Shown in pieces: positions 18,512 through 29,100 of a stretch of DNA of 64,000 bases. The notes below the pieces were generated by a model that was not told where the DNA came from, searched no databases, and worked only from the letters and a program-made list of their open reading frames with translations. Each line of letters begins with the position of its first letter. Within the stretch, counting starts at the first letter, position 1. A program made the position numbers and the translations under genes. Source of the stretch: Clostridium sp. JN-1 (GTDB lineage Bacteria; Bacillota; Clostridia; Clostridiales; Clostridiaceae); contig NZ_CP033465.1 of NCBI RefSeq assembly GCF_003718715.1, positions 1,674,001-1,738,000 on the forward strand. The letters are read 5' to 3'.

Positions 18512-19801
18512 TTAAGATCTAATTTTTCTTATCCAAAACATATCATTTAATACTTGCCAATTTTGTGGAAACGGCTGTGCAAGTACCCAATAGCTTACCC
18601 CTCTTAATCCGTATTCATTTACCAACAGATACTTTGCTCTAACACTGCGTGCATCTTCAAACCATACCTCATGCTCTCTTCTAGAACTACTAAAATAATT
18701 ATAGTGTGGGGATTGAGATTTTTGATCATACTTTATAACTGCTCCATACCGTCCGGCTCTATTTATTGCCTCTTGATTTCCTATACTTTCTGCAAATTCA
18801 CCTCCAGGTGTATATGGTAGTGTCCAATCATATCCATACAATGGAACTCCCATCATAATCTTCTTAGGTGGTATTACAGAAACAGCATAATTTATTACTT
18901 TCCTCACTTCATTAATTGGAGCAACCGCCATAGGTGGACCTCCTGACCAACCCCACTCATAAGTCATTATTATGACAAAATCAACTATTTCACCATGTGC
19001 TTTATAATCATGTGCACCATGCCATGCTCCTTCCAAAGCATCATATGTTTTAGGAGCTAATGCTGTTGCCACAATATATCCTAATGGATGAAGACTTGCA
19101 ACTAATTTTCTCAAGAAATTATTGTACTTTTGCCTATCTGATGGAGGTATTCTCTCAAAATCCACTATTACTCCATGATATGATTTTCTTTTCAACATAT
19201 CAATTATGTTGTTTATTAAATTTTGTTGTAAACTTTGACTATTAAGTATTGTACTTATAAGCTGGGTATCAAAATTACTTCCGGATATATTTGTGACAGA
19301 CAGCATAGGAGAAACTCTATTTTTTTGTGCCTCTTCAATTATGGTTGAATCATTTAAAGGAGTTAATCCTCCAGTTGAAGTAACATGATGGCTAAATGGA
19401 GTTAAATAAGTTAAATATTTTATCGGATCACTTAACACCTCTCTTTCCCTGCTGGGTGTTGAAGGCTGTATAAAAGCATTAACTTCAATAGTACCATAAT
19501 TTTTAGCCTGCTCTGGAATTCTTAAAACCTGACCCGGGAAAATTCTGAAAGGACTTGTTAAGTTATTTAATTCAATTATACTCTCTATTGAGACCCCAAA
19601 TTTCCTTGAAATAGACCATAAGCTGTCACTAGGTTTAACCACATAAGCTCTCTCTTGAGTTGGTACAATTAAACTTTGTCCAACAACCAAGGTATATGAA
19701 CTATCAATTTGATTTGCATTTAGTATACTTTGAGGTGTTACTCCATAGTTTCTAGCTATGGACCATACAGAATCCCCTGGTTTAACTACATATATTCTCA
19801 A
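18512..19801 (-). CDS. LysM-GH18 peptidoglycan glucosaminidase (SleL/YaaH-like spore cortex lytic type)
   Basis: A 429-aa protein with two N-terminal LysM repeats (about residues 2-46 and 52-96, each starting YVVKPGDS or YVVKPSDS) followed by a glycoside hydrolase family 18 barrel. The GH18 acid is in GVIVDFERI (about residue 213). There is no signal peptide, as in the Bacillus spore enzymes YaaH and SleL, which are made in the mother cell and cut cortex N-acetylglucosamine bonds during germination. A spore role is inferred from this architecture. The start is TTG 19801 with AAGGAAGGT upstream. Confidence 0.88.
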   Translation of the reverse strand: MRIYVVKPGDSVWSIARNYGVTPQSILNANQIDSSYTLVVGQSLIVPTQERAYVVKPSDSLWSISRKFGVSIESIIELNNLTSPFRIFPGQVLRIPEQAKNYGTIEVNAFIQPSTPSREREVLSDPIKYLTYLTPFSHHVTSTGGLTPLNDSTIIEEAQKNRVSPMLSVTNISGSNFDTQLISTILNSQSLQQNLINNIIDMLKRKSYHGVIVDFERIPPSDRQKYNNFLRKLVASLHPLGYIVATALAPKTYDALEGAWHGAHDYKAHGEIVDFVIIMTYEWGWSGGPPMAVAPINEVRKVINYAVSVIPPKKIMMGVPLYGYDWTLPYTPGGEFAESIGNQEAINRAGRYGAVIKYDQKSQSPHYNYFSSSRREHEVWFEDARSVRAKYLLVNEYGLRGVSYWVLAQPFPQNWQVLNDMFWIRKIRS

Positions 19802-19906
19802 TAAAAATTACCTTCCTTAAAATCTACTATCAATAAAATTATATTCATTACATATAATTTTATGTACTACTTTTATTATTTAACATACTAATAAAGTTGT
19901 TTCAAC

Positions 19907-21154
19907 TTATTCAAATTTAATCAATTCCTCAAACATCTTAATTGCAAAATTATCCGTCATTCCGGTTATATAATCTATAACTGCCATTAAGTAATCATTT
20001 TTATTCGATAATCTATATATAATATTATTCTTATACTTATCCGATCTTTTTAAGCTGCCATTATCAAATGAATATTTAACTAGCCAGTCTCTAAAGGAAT
20101 TAATCAGGCAGGGATATTCATTTAAATTCAGCTCAAGCTTATTAAATATCTCATATAAATTATTAGAATAAAATCCAGACAAAAAATCGTATATAGATTC
20201 AATAATAAGTTTTGCATAATTCTTAAAATACTTCAATCTTTTATGATTATAAATGTATTTATAATTAAATTCTTTTATTGAATTTATGAGTTCTAGGTAT
20301 TTACTTGAAAAACAAATTCCTCCTTGCGGACTACTTGATTTGCATAAATCAATTGTAAAATTGTTAATTAACACTGTATTATTAATACTTTCAATACTTT
20401 CATTTTTTGAAACGATACATACTTTTCTTACAATTTCTAAGAGTTCATCTATTTGTTTTTGTGATAATATGTTTAATGTTAAAGCATCTTCTATATCCCG
20501 CCCGAGATAAGATATCTTATCTGATATCTTAACAACACATCCTTCCCAAGTATACGGCTCATATTCATTTGGTCTTTCAATACCTTCTAAATTTAAATAT
20601 TCATTTCTCGGAAAAATAGCATTTTCATTGACTTCTCCACAATGACTTACAATCCCGTCTCTAACTGCATACGTTAAGTTTAAGTTCTTTTCTTTGCCAT
20701 TTGGATCAGATAGTATTTCTATTTCATCTACAAATTTTAAACTATTTTTTTCATGCCAAAAATTTTTATTTAAGTCTCTTTTCATAATTTTCTTTATTAC
20801 CTGCTCACCTTCATGTCCAAAAGGTGTGTGTCCAAGGTCATGTCCTATAGCAATAGCATTTGTAAGTTCCGTATTGAGTCCCAAAAATTTAGATATAGTA
20901 TAACTAACAGCTGCAACATGATTTACATGTTCTATTCTAGTGCATATATGATCATGTCCGGCAGCAAAAAAAACTTGAGTCTTATGTTTTAACCTTCTAT
21001 ATGCTGTACAGTGCAAGATTCTATTATAGTCTCTTAAAAATTCACTTCTTATATCATCTTTTCTGATGTACAAATCACCATACCTCTTTATAAGATTACT
21101 CCATTTTTCATTATCTTTATATGCTCTTACTTCTTTAAATTTACCTGCTTGCAT
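19907..21154 (-). CDS. dGTPase-like HD-domain deoxynucleotide triphosphohydrolase
   Basis: A 415-aa HD-superfamily protein. Metal ligands are visible in RIEHVNHV (His), AIGHDLGHTPFGHEGE (the HD pair) and the later SDKISYLGRD (Asp). The family hydrolyses dNTPs to deoxynucleoside and triphosphate and so trims dNTP pools. The C-terminal 150 residues are AT-biased and less recognisable. It follows ftsZ on the minus strand, separated by a terminator, so it is probably transcribed on its own. Homologues are commonly found near dnaG/sigA in clostridia; here it stands alone. Confidence 0.88.
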   Translation of the reverse strand: MQAGKFKEVRAYKDNEKWSNLIKRYGDLYIRKDDIRSEFLRDYNRILHCTAYRRLKHKTQVFFAAGHDHICTRIEHVNHVAAVSYTISKFLGLNTELTNAIAIGHDLGHTPFGHEGEQVIKKIMKRDLNKNFWHEKNSLKFVDEIEILSDPNGKEKNLNLTYAVRDGIVSHCGEVNENAIFPRNEYLNLEGIERPNEYEPYTWEGCVVKISDKISYLGRDIEDALTLNILSQKQIDELLEIVRKVCIVSKNESIESINNTVLINNFTIDLCKSSSPQGGICFSSKYLELINSIKEFNYKYIYNHKRLKYFKNYAKLIIESIYDFLSGFYSNNLYEIFNKLELNLNEYPCLINSFRDWLVKYSFDNGSLKRSDKYKNNIIYRLSNKNDYLMAVIDYITGMTDNFAIKMFEELIKFE

Positions 21155-21230
21155 TTTATACCTTCTTTTTTAGCTATAACAGCCCTTTATATGTTTGCTT
21201 CAACTTTATAAATATAAACCTAGTAATTTA

Positions 21231-21257
21231 AAAAAAGCACCATATACGATGCTTTTT
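21231..21257 (-). terminator. Terminator after ftsZ
   Basis: AAAAAAGCA (21231-21239) pairs with TGCTTTTTT (21249-21257), giving a stem with U-tracts on both strands, 14 bases past the ftsZ stop. Confidence 0.85.
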
Positions 21258-21270
21258 TATTTTAATTAAT

Positions 21271-22386
21271 TTATCTTTTCTGTCTTCTTAAGAATGCTGG
21301 TACTTCCAAATTATTTTCATCCAACCTCTTATAATCTATTGGAGCATCAGATTCATCTTTATTTGCTGCAAAACTTGGCTGCTGTTTTTTATCTAAACCT
21401 TTTTTACTAAAATCCATCTTGCTTGCAGACTCATCACATTCAAAGCCCGTAGCAATTACAGTTATTCTTATTTCATCTTTTATGTTTTCGTCAATTACAG
21501 CTCCAAATATGATATTAGCATCTGGGTCAGCTGCATCTTGAACTATTTCTGCTGCCTCATTTATCTCAAGCAATCCTAGATCAGGTCCTCCAGTAACATT
21601 TAACAATACACCAGTAGCTCCAACTATTGATGTTTCAAGTAAAGGACTTGATATAGCTTGTTTAGCTGCATCCTGTGCCCTGCTATCTCCATTTCCTTTT
21701 CCAACTCCCATATGTGCAAGTCCTCTATCTATCATAATAGTTCTTACATCTGCAAAGTCTAAATTAACAAGTCCAGGTATTGTTATCAAATCAGATATTC
21801 CTTGTACGCCTTGCCTTAATACATCATCTGCAAACTTAAATGATTCCATTAAAGTTGTCTTTTTATCTACAATACTAAGTAATCTTTCATTTGGTATTGT
21901 AACTAGAGTATCTACTCTTTCTTTTAAAGTTTTTATACCCATTTCTGCATGAAGCATTCTCTTTCTACCTTCAAATGGGAAAGGTTTTGTTACAACACCT
22001 ACAGTAAGTATTCCAGCAGATTTTGCTATTTCAGCAATTATGGGTGCAGCACCAGTCCCTGTTCCGCCTCCCATTCCCGCTGTAATAAATACCATATCTG
22101 CACCCTTTATAGCCTGTGCTATTTCATCTTTACTTTCTTCTGCAGCTTTTTGTCCAATTTCAGGATTAGCTCCTGCTCCTAATCCTTTAGTCAGTTTGTC
22201 TCCTATTTGAATTTTCTGTGATGCTTTTGAAAGCATTAATGCTTGCTTATCTGTATTTATAGCTATAAACTCAACATTTTTAAGTCCTTCTTTAATCATT
22301 CTATTTACAGCATTGTTTCCTCCGCCACCACATCCTATTACTTTTATTTGAGCGAATTGTTGAACATCAACATCAAAATCTAGCAC
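21271..22386 (-). CDS. ftsZ: Cell division GTPase FtsZ
   Basis: A 371-aa tubulin homologue that forms the cytokinetic ring. It has the tubulin signature [10 protein letters not shown] (about residue 105), the N-terminal [13 protein letters not shown] nucleotide loop and the T7-loop region [12 protein letters not shown] Glu/Lys/Asp linker leads to a C-terminal conserved peptide, [11 protein letters not shown], that binds FtsA and other division proteins. It follows ftsA by 16 bases in the usual ftsA-ftsZ order. Confidence 0.98.
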   Translation of the reverse strand: MLDFDVDVQQFAQIKVIGCGGGGNNAVNRMIKEGLKNVEFIAINTDKQALMLSKASQKIQIGDKLTKGLGAGANPEIGQKAAEESKDEIAQAIKGADMVFITAGMGGGTGTGAAPIIAEIAKSAGILTVGVVTKPFPFEGRKRMLHAEMGIKTLKERVDTLVTIPNERLLSIVDKKTTLMESFKFADDVLRQGVQGISDLITIPGLVNLDFADVRTIMIDRGLAHMGVGKGNGDSRAQDAAKQAISSPLLETSIVGATGVLLNVTGGPDLGLLEINEAAEIVQDAADPDANIIFGAVIDENIKDEIRITVIATGFECDESASKMDFSKKGLDKKQQPSFAANKDESDAPIDYKRLDENNLEVPAFLRRQKR

Positions 22387-22402
22387 AATATTAACCTCCT
22401 TA

Positions 22403-23674
22403 TTAGAAAAAATCTGTGAAAAATTCTTTTATTTTTAATAAAAATCCGGTGTTATTTTCACCTTTCTTTAAATTCTTATCCTTTTCGTGGATCCACTCAT
22501 CAGACTTTTTTTCTGTACTCTTTTCATTGCTAAATACATTTTTTTTATTTTTTACTACATCTGCAACATCTTTAACTATTCCAACAACAGATGCATACAA
22601 TGGACTAGAAGCTCCTATATAATTAGGAATTCCTATTCTAACAGGCTTTTGCAATATTTCCTTACTAAACTCTTCAATATCCTTTGTTAAAGCCAAACCT
22701 CCTCCTACAATAACTATACCTGATAGCTTCTCGTAATGTCCACTAGCACTCATTTTTTCACCTATCATACAAAGTATTTCTTCTATTCTAGCCTCTATTA
22801 TCTGTTTTAACATGGAAAAATCAACTTTTACCTTTGTATTATAGTCAGATATTACTTCTAGATTTAAATTACCGTTTTCACGACTTTTACCAACATTACC
22901 ATACTTTATCTTAAGCTTTTCAGCTTCCGAAAACGGCAACTTGAGGCATATTGCAATATCATTAGTAATTATATTACCTCCTATAGGTATATTATCAATG
23001 TGAACTAATTTACCTCCATAATAAATATATATATTTGTACAATCAGCTCCTACATCTACAACTGCAACTCCTCTTTCAATTTCTTCTTTTTTTAATATAA
23101 CTTCAGATATAGCTATAGGTTGAAATACTATACCTAATACTTTTATTTCTGATTTATTGATACTTTTAAAAAAGTTATTTACAACAGCAGTTTGAGCCAA
23201 TATAAGTTGAGCATCTACTTCAAGTCTTAATCCACTCATACCTATCGGGTCTTTTATCTTATCATATCCATCTATAATATATTGCTGTGGTATTACTCCT
23301 ATTATTTCTTTATCGGATGAAATTGTAGTTACTTTTGATGCTTTTAATACTCTTTTAACATCATTTTCTTTTATTTCCTTATCCTCAGATGATATAGCAA
23401 CAATACCTTTATTTGATATTAATTCGCTTATTACACCAGGTAATGATATGTAAACTCCTGTAATTTTAGCATCTATCATTCTCTCTAACGAAGTTATACA
23501 TTTCGTTATAGCTTCTGAAGTACTATCTATGTCAACAACAATTCCCTTCTGTACTCCACTACAGATTGATGATGTAATTCCCATTATCTGCACTACTCCA
23601 TGCTTGTCTACTTTTCCAGCTGCAGCACATACCTTTGAGGATCCAATATCCATTCCGATTATATATCCACTCAT
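22403..23674 (-). CDS. ftsA: Actin-like cell division protein FtsA
   Basis: A 423-aa actin-fold ATPase that tethers FtsZ to the membrane. The phosphate-1 loop is [11 protein letters not shown] near residue 7, the phosphate-2 region [14 protein letters not shown] is near 205, and [16 protein letters not shown] gives the adenosine motif near 325. The last residues ([14 protein letters not shown]) form an amphipathic helix, the FtsA membrane-targeting sequence. It shares a transcript with ftsZ. Confidence 0.95.
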   Translation of the reverse strand: MSGYIIGMDIGSSKVCAAAGKVDKHGVVQIMGITSSICSGVQKGIVVDIDSTSEAITKCITSLERMIDAKITGVYISLPGVISELISNKGIVAISSEDKEIKENDVKRVLKASKVTTISSDKEIIGVIPQQYIIDGYDKIKDPIGMSGLRLEVDAQLILAQTAVVNNFFKSINKSEIKVLGIVFQPIAISEVILKKEEIERGVAVVDVGADCTNIYIYYGGKLVHIDNIPIGGNIITNDIAICLKLPFSEAEKLKIKYGNVGKSRENGNLNLEVISDYNTKVKVDFSMLKQIIEARIEEILCMIGEKMSASGHYEKLSGIVIVGGGLALTKDIEEFSKEILQKPVRIGIPNYIGASSPLYASVVGIVKDVADVVKNKKNVFSNEKSTEKKSDEWIHEKDKNLKKGENNTGFLLKIKEFFTDFF

Positions 23675-23816
23675 TAAGCACCTTCCCCCTCCGAATGCAA
23701 ATCATCAACTTATATATTCAACAAAAAAACTATTTTCCCTTTTATATTTTATCACATTTTAATAAAATCTCAAATATGATTAAAGTAGGCAATTCTGTTA
23801 TACTTTAATACAAAAA

Positions 23817-23844
23817 CAAGGAAAGACTGGTAAGTCCTTCCTTG
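23817..23844 (-). terminator. Terminator of the glycosyltransferase gene
   Basis: On the minus strand CAAGGAAGGACT pairs with AGTCTTTCCTTG (one G-U), followed by TTTTTG. It ends just past the stop codon at 23849. Confidence 0.85.
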
Positions 23845-23848
23845 TGCA

Positions 23849-25123
23849 CTAATTTACTTTTTCCAAATCACTTATATCAATACTTCTAGTGTGAACTGTA
23901 TGATTCCACTCTTTCTTATTTTTATCTAAAATCCCTTGTACTGATATTGGGAACCATGTTATGGTATATATTGGATATATTATGTAGCACAAAAATACTT
24001 TCATACTGAACTTTTTTTCTAAAATTAATATAAATGGAGTATATATATACTGTACCGTAGAATATACAATTACAATTATAGTAATTGAATTAAAATTAAT
24101 AGAATAAATAAAACTATTAAAATTAGTTACTATATCAAATACCTTAATACAATATTGAATTATACCAATAATTGCTGAAGTTCCTATCAAAATAGTAACT
24201 ATCGGCTGAATACTATATAGTGCACAATCAAATGAAGTAAAATTTAATTTTACTATAGATCTCTTTAAAAGTTTGAAGAAATATCTACTTGCCACATCTG
24301 CAAAACCCTGCATCCACCTTTTTCTCTGTTTCCATGACTGTACAAGTGTAAGCGGCTTCTCATCATATATTATTGCATCATGTGCCCAACCTACTTTGTA
24401 TCCATTTAAAACAAGTTTACATGTAAATTCTAGATCTTCCGTTAAGCAATTAGCTCCCCATCCAAGCTTTTTTAATACATCGGCATCTATACAGAAACCT
24501 GTTCCTCCCAGCTGACTTGATAATCCAACATTGCTTCTTGCAAGTTGAAACATTCTATTACAAGACCAAAAAGCTATCGAATAACTTCCAGTAATCCAAG
24601 TATCATTAGGATTTTTACTATCAAGATATCCTTGTACAACTTTATATCCTTCACACAGCTTCTTATTCATTTCTTTAAGGAAATTTTTATGGACCAAATT
24701 ATCTGCATCAAATATTGCAACTGCATCATATTTTTTATGTAATTTAAATATTCTTTCAAACATCCATTCAAGAGCATAACCTTTACCTATCTTTTCTTTA
24801 TTATTTCTTTCGTATACAATAGCTCCTTCTTCTTTTGCTTTAATAAATGTCCTATCGCTGCAATTGTCAGCAATAACAAAAATATCATATAATTTCTTAG
24901 GATAATCAAGGTTTTTCAAACTTCCTATAATATCACGTATAACAGTTTCTTCATTATGTGCTGCTACAATTAATGCAAATCTTTTTCTAGGTTCTACTTC
25001 TCTTTTGTCCTTTCTTCTCCATATTCCAAATAACGATATAAATAAATAGTATATAGTTATGATGCCAACTACATACATTAGAATACGAGACGCATCATGA
25101 ATTATTTCTTTAAAAATACTCAC
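23849..25123 (-). CDS. Membrane-bound family 2 glycosyltransferase
   Basis: A 424-aa processive-type GT2 enzyme. A transmembrane helix at about residues 12-32 precedes the catalytic domain. Motifs in order are AAHNEETVIRDI, VIADNCSDRT, AIFDADNLVH (DxD), TEDLEFTCKL (catalytic Asp) and QRKRWMQGF (the QxxRW motif of cellulose, chitin and poly-GlcNAc synthases). Three or four more helices follow from about residue 290. It probably makes or extends a cell-surface polysaccharide from a nucleotide sugar; no partner genes are adjacent. The start is GTG 25123, with TTAGGAGGG upstream. Confidence 0.85.
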   Translation of the reverse strand: MSIFKEIIHDASRILMYVVGIITIYYLFISLFGIWRRKDKREVEPRKRFALIVAAHNEETVIRDIIGSLKNLDYPKKLYDIFVIADNCSDRTFIKAKEEGAIVYERNNKEKIGKGYALEWMFERIFKLHKKYDAVAIFDADNLVHKNFLKEMNKKLCEGYKVVQGYLDSKNPNDTWITGSYSIAFWSCNRMFQLARSNVGLSSQLGGTGFCIDADVLKKLGWGANCLTEDLEFTCKLVLNGYKVGWAHDAIIYDEKPLTLVQSWKQRKRWMQGFADVASRYFFKLLKRSIVKLNFTSFDCALYSIQPIVTILIGTSAIIGIIQYCIKVFDIVTNFNSFIYSINFNSITIIVIVYSTVQYIYTPFILILEKKFSMKVFLCYIIYPIYTITWFPISVQGILDKNKKEWNHTVHTRSIDISDLEKVN

Positions 25124-25310
25124 TACTGAATCCCTCCTAATTCAAAACTATTTTAGCATAAAAAGAGCTTAATTACTATAGGTTTCACATAATTGCAAGA
25201 AATATTCCATAGTTTATAAATTAATAAAAACAAAGTTTTCCTAACATTTTATATTAAATTATATGCTATTAATTTTTACAATATATTCAAATATAATTCC
25301 ATAAACTTCA

Positions 25311-25337
25311 AAAGGGACAATCTATTCCTGTCCCTTT
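25311..25337. terminator. Terminator hairpin after pilT
   Basis: AAAGGGACA (25311-25319) pairs perfectly with TGTCCCTTT (25329-25337). T-runs flank both sides, stronger on the plus strand. It lies 5 bases beyond the pilT stop. Confidence 0.75.
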
Positions 25338-25341
25338 TTTA

Positions 25342-26400
25342 TTATAACGATATTATTTTTGCTAACATTTCTCTATCAACAGCATAGTTTAATGCAGAAT
25401 CATAAGATATCATACCTTTTTTATAGAGATTAGACAGGGCCATATCCATAGTTAACATCCCATACTTGGATCCTGTTTGCATTGAAGACTCTATTTGATA
25501 AGTCTTTCCTTCTCGTATCATATTTTTAATAGCAGTAGTAGCTACCATTATTTCTAATGCTGCAATTCTTCCACTGCCATCTGCTTTAGGTATAAGCTGC
25601 TGAGAAATTATCCCTTTCATAACTCCCGCTAACTGGATTCTGACTTGCTGCTGCTGATGCGGGGGAAATACATCAATAATCCTATCAATAGTTTTAGCTG
25701 CTCCTATAGTATGCAGTGTTGAAAAAACTAAATGTCCTGTTTCAGCAGCAGTTAGTGCTATTGATATAGTTTCCAAGTCTCTCATTTCTCCTATTAAAAT
25801 TACATCAGGGTCTTCCCTTAATACAGCTCTTAATGCATTAGCATAGCTCCTTGTATCCCTTCCAATTTCTCTTTGATTAATTATTGATTTATTGTGTTTA
25901 TGTAAATATTCAATAGGATCTTCTAACGTTATAATGTGTGCTGCTCTTGTTATATTAATTTCATTTATCATTGCAGCTAATGTAGTACTCTTACCAGAAC
26001 CTGTTGGTCCTGTAACCAAAATCAATCCTCTTTTACTGAGCGTCAAATCTTTTATAACAGTTGAAACTTTTAATTCATTTAAGCTTGGTACTTTTAATCC
26101 AACTGCACGTATTGCTATTGCAGCACTTCCTCTTTGTTTAAATAAATTTACTCTAAACCTTCCAACTCCTGATACAGAAAATGACGTATCTATTTCTCCT
26201 ATTTTCATGTAATCACCATAGAGGTCATTATCTAATATTTCTTTAGCATAAGCTTCTGTATCATCGGGATTAAGCTTTTCATTAGATATGTATAATAATT
26301 GACCATCTACTCTTATAACAGGTGGGACACCTACAGTTAAGTGTAAATCAGAAGCATTTTGATTAATTGTAATATTTAATAATTCTCTTAATGATATCAA
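25342..26400 (-). CDS. pilT: Type IV pilus retraction ATPase PilT
   Basis: A 352-aa hexameric ATPase that depolymerises pili for twitching motility. It shows the N-terminal GVPPVIRVDGQL, AIRAVG, Walker A GPTGSGKSTT (about residue 127), Asp box TLEDPIEYLH, Walker B DVILIGEMRD, and the His box HLVFSTLHT. I set the start at TTG 26400 (LISLREL) because AAAGGAGAAC lies 7 bases ahead; frames from ATG 26424 or from 26451 would contain that site. No other pilus gene is in the window. Confidence 0.92.
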   Translation of the reverse strand: MISLRELLNITINQNASDLHLTVGVPPVIRVDGQLLYISNEKLNPDDTEAYAKEILDNDLYGDYMKIGEIDTSFSVSGVGRFRVNLFKQRGSAAIAIRAVGLKVPSLNELKVSTVIKDLTLSKRGLILVTGPTGSGKSTTLAAMINEINITRAAHIITLEDPIEYLHKHNKSIINQREIGRDTRSYANALRAVLREDPDVILIGEMRDLETISIALTAAETGHLVFSTLHTIGAAKTIDRIIDVFPPHQQQQVRIQLAGVMKGIISQQLIPKADGSGRIAALEIMVATTAIKNMIREGKTYQIESSMQTGSKYGMLTMDMALSNLYKKGMISYDSALNYAVDREMLAKIISL

Positions 26401-26605
26401 CTTTAGTTCTCCTTTCAATGACATCTGCCCTATGTTTCTTAAACTACACATAAAGATAATATTCTACAGTATTTTCATAATTCCTTTTTTAGTATAAAAC
26501 TTTTTTTACTAACTGTATTAAAATATTATATATACAAATTAATATAGTAAAAGCTGAGAATTAATAATTAATTTTTAGTTTAAATTATTAATTTTCAGCT
26601 CTTTA

Positions 26606-27307
26606 TCATTCTCTACCATAATTCAACTCTTTATACAACTTTTCTAATGCCCTTTTTTCTATTCTGGACACATAAGATCTAGATATTCCAAGAATTTTTG
26701 CTATCTCCCTCTGTGTTCTTGGCTTACCTTCTGATAAGCCATATCTCATTTGTACAACATTTTTTTCTCTTTCTGAAAGGCATGTATTGATTTTTGAATA
26801 CAACTTTTTCACCTGTATCTTACTTTCAACTATTTCAATTATTGAATCTTCATCACTACTCAGTATATCCATAAGTGATATTTCATTACCTTCTTTGTCC
26901 ACACCTATCGGATCTTGTAGGTATACTTCGTTTTTCGTTTTTTTATTGTTTCTTATAAGCATAAGTATTTCATTTTCTATGCACTTAGCTGCATAAGTCG
27001 CAAGCCGTGTTCCCTTTGAAACATCAAATGAATCTATAGCTTTAATAAGTCCAACAGTTCCTATAGATATCAAATCATCTACATCCTTAGCTGGATAAGA
27101 GTACTTTTTTACAATGTGCGCTACCAGTCTTAGGTTTCTCTCAACTAATACACTCTTAGCTAAGATATCTCCTTCTTTAAGTTTTTTTAGATAATACTTC
27201 TCCTCTTTATCACTCAAAGGTTGAGGAAACGAACTGTTATTCGTAACATATGCAGTAAAAAAAAACATATTACCAATCATGCCTAATAAGGAATTTGCTA
27301 GAAACAA
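26606..27307 (-). CDS. sigK: Mother-cell sporulation sigma factor SigK
   Basis: A 233-aa sigma-70 family protein. Region 2 spans about residues 50-120 (NLRLVAHIVKKY, DLISIGTVGLIKAID, GTRLATYAAKCIENEI), and region 4 about 170-225 (LSEREKNVVQMRYGL, REIAKILGISRSYVSRIEKRAL). The N-terminal 20 residues form a hydrophobic pro-sequence (LGMIGNMFFFTAYV), as in pro-SigK. The gene is continuous, with no skin-type prophage insertion. The start is TTG 27307 with GGGAGGACT upstream. It drives late mother-cell genes such as coat and cortex-lytic functions. Confidence 0.93.
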   Translation of the reverse strand: MFLANSLLGMIGNMFFFTAYVTNNSSFPQPLSDKEEKYYLKKLKEGDILAKSVLVERNLRLVAHIVKKYSYPAKDVDDLISIGTVGLIKAIDSFDVSKGTRLATYAAKCIENEILMLIRNNKKTKNEVYLQDPIGVDKEGNEISLMDILSSDEDSIIEIVESKIQVKKLYSKINTCLSEREKNVVQMRYGLSEGKPRTQREIAKILGISRSYVSRIEKRALEKLYKELNYGRE

Positions 27308-27378
27308 AAGATAGTCCTCCCACTAGTGCTTATTAATATATTATGATTATATTTTTAAAAAAGTGCATACTATTTTAT

Positions 27379-29043
27379 TTAATTATTTTTTAATTCCTGT
27401 ACTATACTTTTAAAAATCGGTACAGCTGTGGTTCCTCCACTATCATTATCCTTATCAATATCTTCTACAAATACTACCATAGAATAGTCTTTTCCATTTA
27501 AATTAAAAAAACCTATAAACCAACCATCCGAATGTTCTTGTATAGTCTTACTATCCTTTACAGTTTCCATCCTCTGTGTACTTCCAGTTTTACCTCCAAT
27601 TTCACAATTCGGCATATAAGCCTCTCTAGCCGTTCCATTTTCAACTACATTAATCATTTGACTTTTCATTGTTTGAGCCGTGGATTTATCTATGGCTTGA
27701 TGCATAATAGTTTTATTTGCATCTTCAATTTCATTGTTGTTGTCATCCACATAACTATCAATTATTGTAGGTTTTACATATACACCCTTGTTTACAACCG
27801 TATTAGCTATGCTTATAGCCTCTACTGGTGTTATTCTTATATTTTGACCTATGGACATAAGACCTAAAGTTCCATCGCTAACTTTTGGATTTTTAACTTC
27901 ACAATTTCCAGATTGCTCACAATCCAACCCCAATACTTTTTGAAATAATCCTTGAGAATTTGCATTGTCATAAAAGTTATTGAATCCAACTTTTGCACCT
28001 ATTTGAGCAAATATATCGTTGCAAGATACTGCTAAAGCTTCCTCTGGGGTTAGGCTTCCATGCCCTTTGTCATCTTCTAATTCATAAAATCCCCTGCAGC
28101 TAAATTTCTCATTCGTCTGTATACTATTCCTGTCCAATCCTGCTTCTTCCACTATTACTTTGAAAATTGAACCTGGAAAAAATCCATGATTAGTAGATGC
28201 TCCAAGATTTATATTGGGCTTGCTGTCATCTTTCTGTACCATTGCCTTTATTTTCCCAGTATTTGCTTCCATTAAAACTGCACCAATTTGACTATATTTT
28301 TTGTTATCGCTGCTATTTAAAACATCTTTTATTTTATCTTCCATATTCTTATCAACTGTCAATCGTAAATTTATATTATTTTTAGGTAATTCAGTTTTTT
28401 GCCCAATTATTTTACCATTTACATCTCTGTCAATTATAAGCTGAGGTTTTTTATTATTTTTAGTCTTCTCAAAAATTTGCCCTTCTAAAGATTCAGGAGA
28501 CTTTAATGTAGTACCATCAGTTTTTTTATTATTCATTAAAAGATTTTCAAGTTTCCATGTATCCCCTTTGTCTGAATCCGAATAAGCATATGTATAAAAA
28601 CCTTTTACATCCTTTATATTCTTTAATTTATTATAAGTACTTTCATCTATAGGGTAATAGATCTTTTTGCTGCTATTTGAAACTTCTTCTTTTGATAAGT
28701 CATATTCACTATTATAATTTCTAAGTATGTACATAAGAGTTAATATTTCATTTTCATTTGTATCTATATTATCTTTACTAAATATATCTGGAGAAATAAC
28801 AGCATAATATTTTTTAGTATAATTTATTAATTGTTTTCCATTACAATCAAACAGAGAAAAATTTGTATCTGTTAAATCTTCTTTATATGAATACTGTGAC
28901 TCAGCCATAACTGATAACTTATTTGATCCAAAACATTGTATTCTTACTATATTTAAATACAATCCGGTAATTAATAAAATAAACATTATAAATATAGTAC
29001 GTGTTCTCTTTTTTATTGTAACTTTGCTTATCTTAATTATCAA
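27379..29043 (-). CDS. Penicillin-binding protein, class B-type transpeptidase
   Basis: About 554 aa with an N-terminal transmembrane anchor (about residues 16-35), a long non-catalytic region and a C-terminal transpeptidase domain. Catalytic motifs are GSIFK (SxxK, near residue 295), SCN in AVSCNDIF (SxN) and KTG in GGKTGSTQ. It should cross-link peptidoglycan in the outer wall space. The N-terminal dimerisation module is short compared with PBP2/SpoVD. TTG 29043 has GTGAGGTG about 6 bases upstream; a GTG at 29052 lies within that site. Position next to sigK suggests, but does not prove, a sporulation or wall role. Confidence 0.85.
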   Translation of the reverse strand: MIIKISKVTIKKRTRTIFIMFILLITGLYLNIVRIQCFGSNKLSVMAESQYSYKEDLTDTNFSLFDCNGKQLINYTKKYYAVISPDIFSKDNIDTNENEILTLMYILRNYNSEYDLSKEEVSNSSKKIYYPIDESTYNKLKNIKDVKGFYTYAYSDSDKGDTWKLENLLMNNKKTDGTTLKSPESLEGQIFEKTKNNKKPQLIIDRDVNGKIIGQKTELPKNNINLRLTVDKNMEDKIKDVLNSSDNKKYSQIGAVLMEANTGKIKAMVQKDDSKPNINLGASTNHGFFPGSIFKVIVEEAGLDRNSIQTNEKFSCRGFYELEDDKGHGSLTPEEALAVSCNDIFAQIGAKVGFNNFYDNANSQGLFQKVLGLDCEQSGNCEVKNPKVSDGTLGLMSIGQNIRITPVEAISIANTVVNKGVYVKPTIIDSYVDDNNNEIEDANKTIMHQAIDKSTAQTMKSQMINVVENGTAREAYMPNCEIGGKTGSTQRMETVKDSKTIQEHSDGWFIGFFNLNGKDYSMVVFVEDIDKDNDSGGTTAVPIFKSIVQELKNN

Positions 29044-29100
29044 AAAAAACACCTCACCCTAGACTAAAATTTTGCCCAAAATAAGGTATTTTATTCAAGT

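Noticed and set aside
26606-27307. Skin-element-type interruption of sigK
   Set aside because: The sigK frame is continuous from start to stop.
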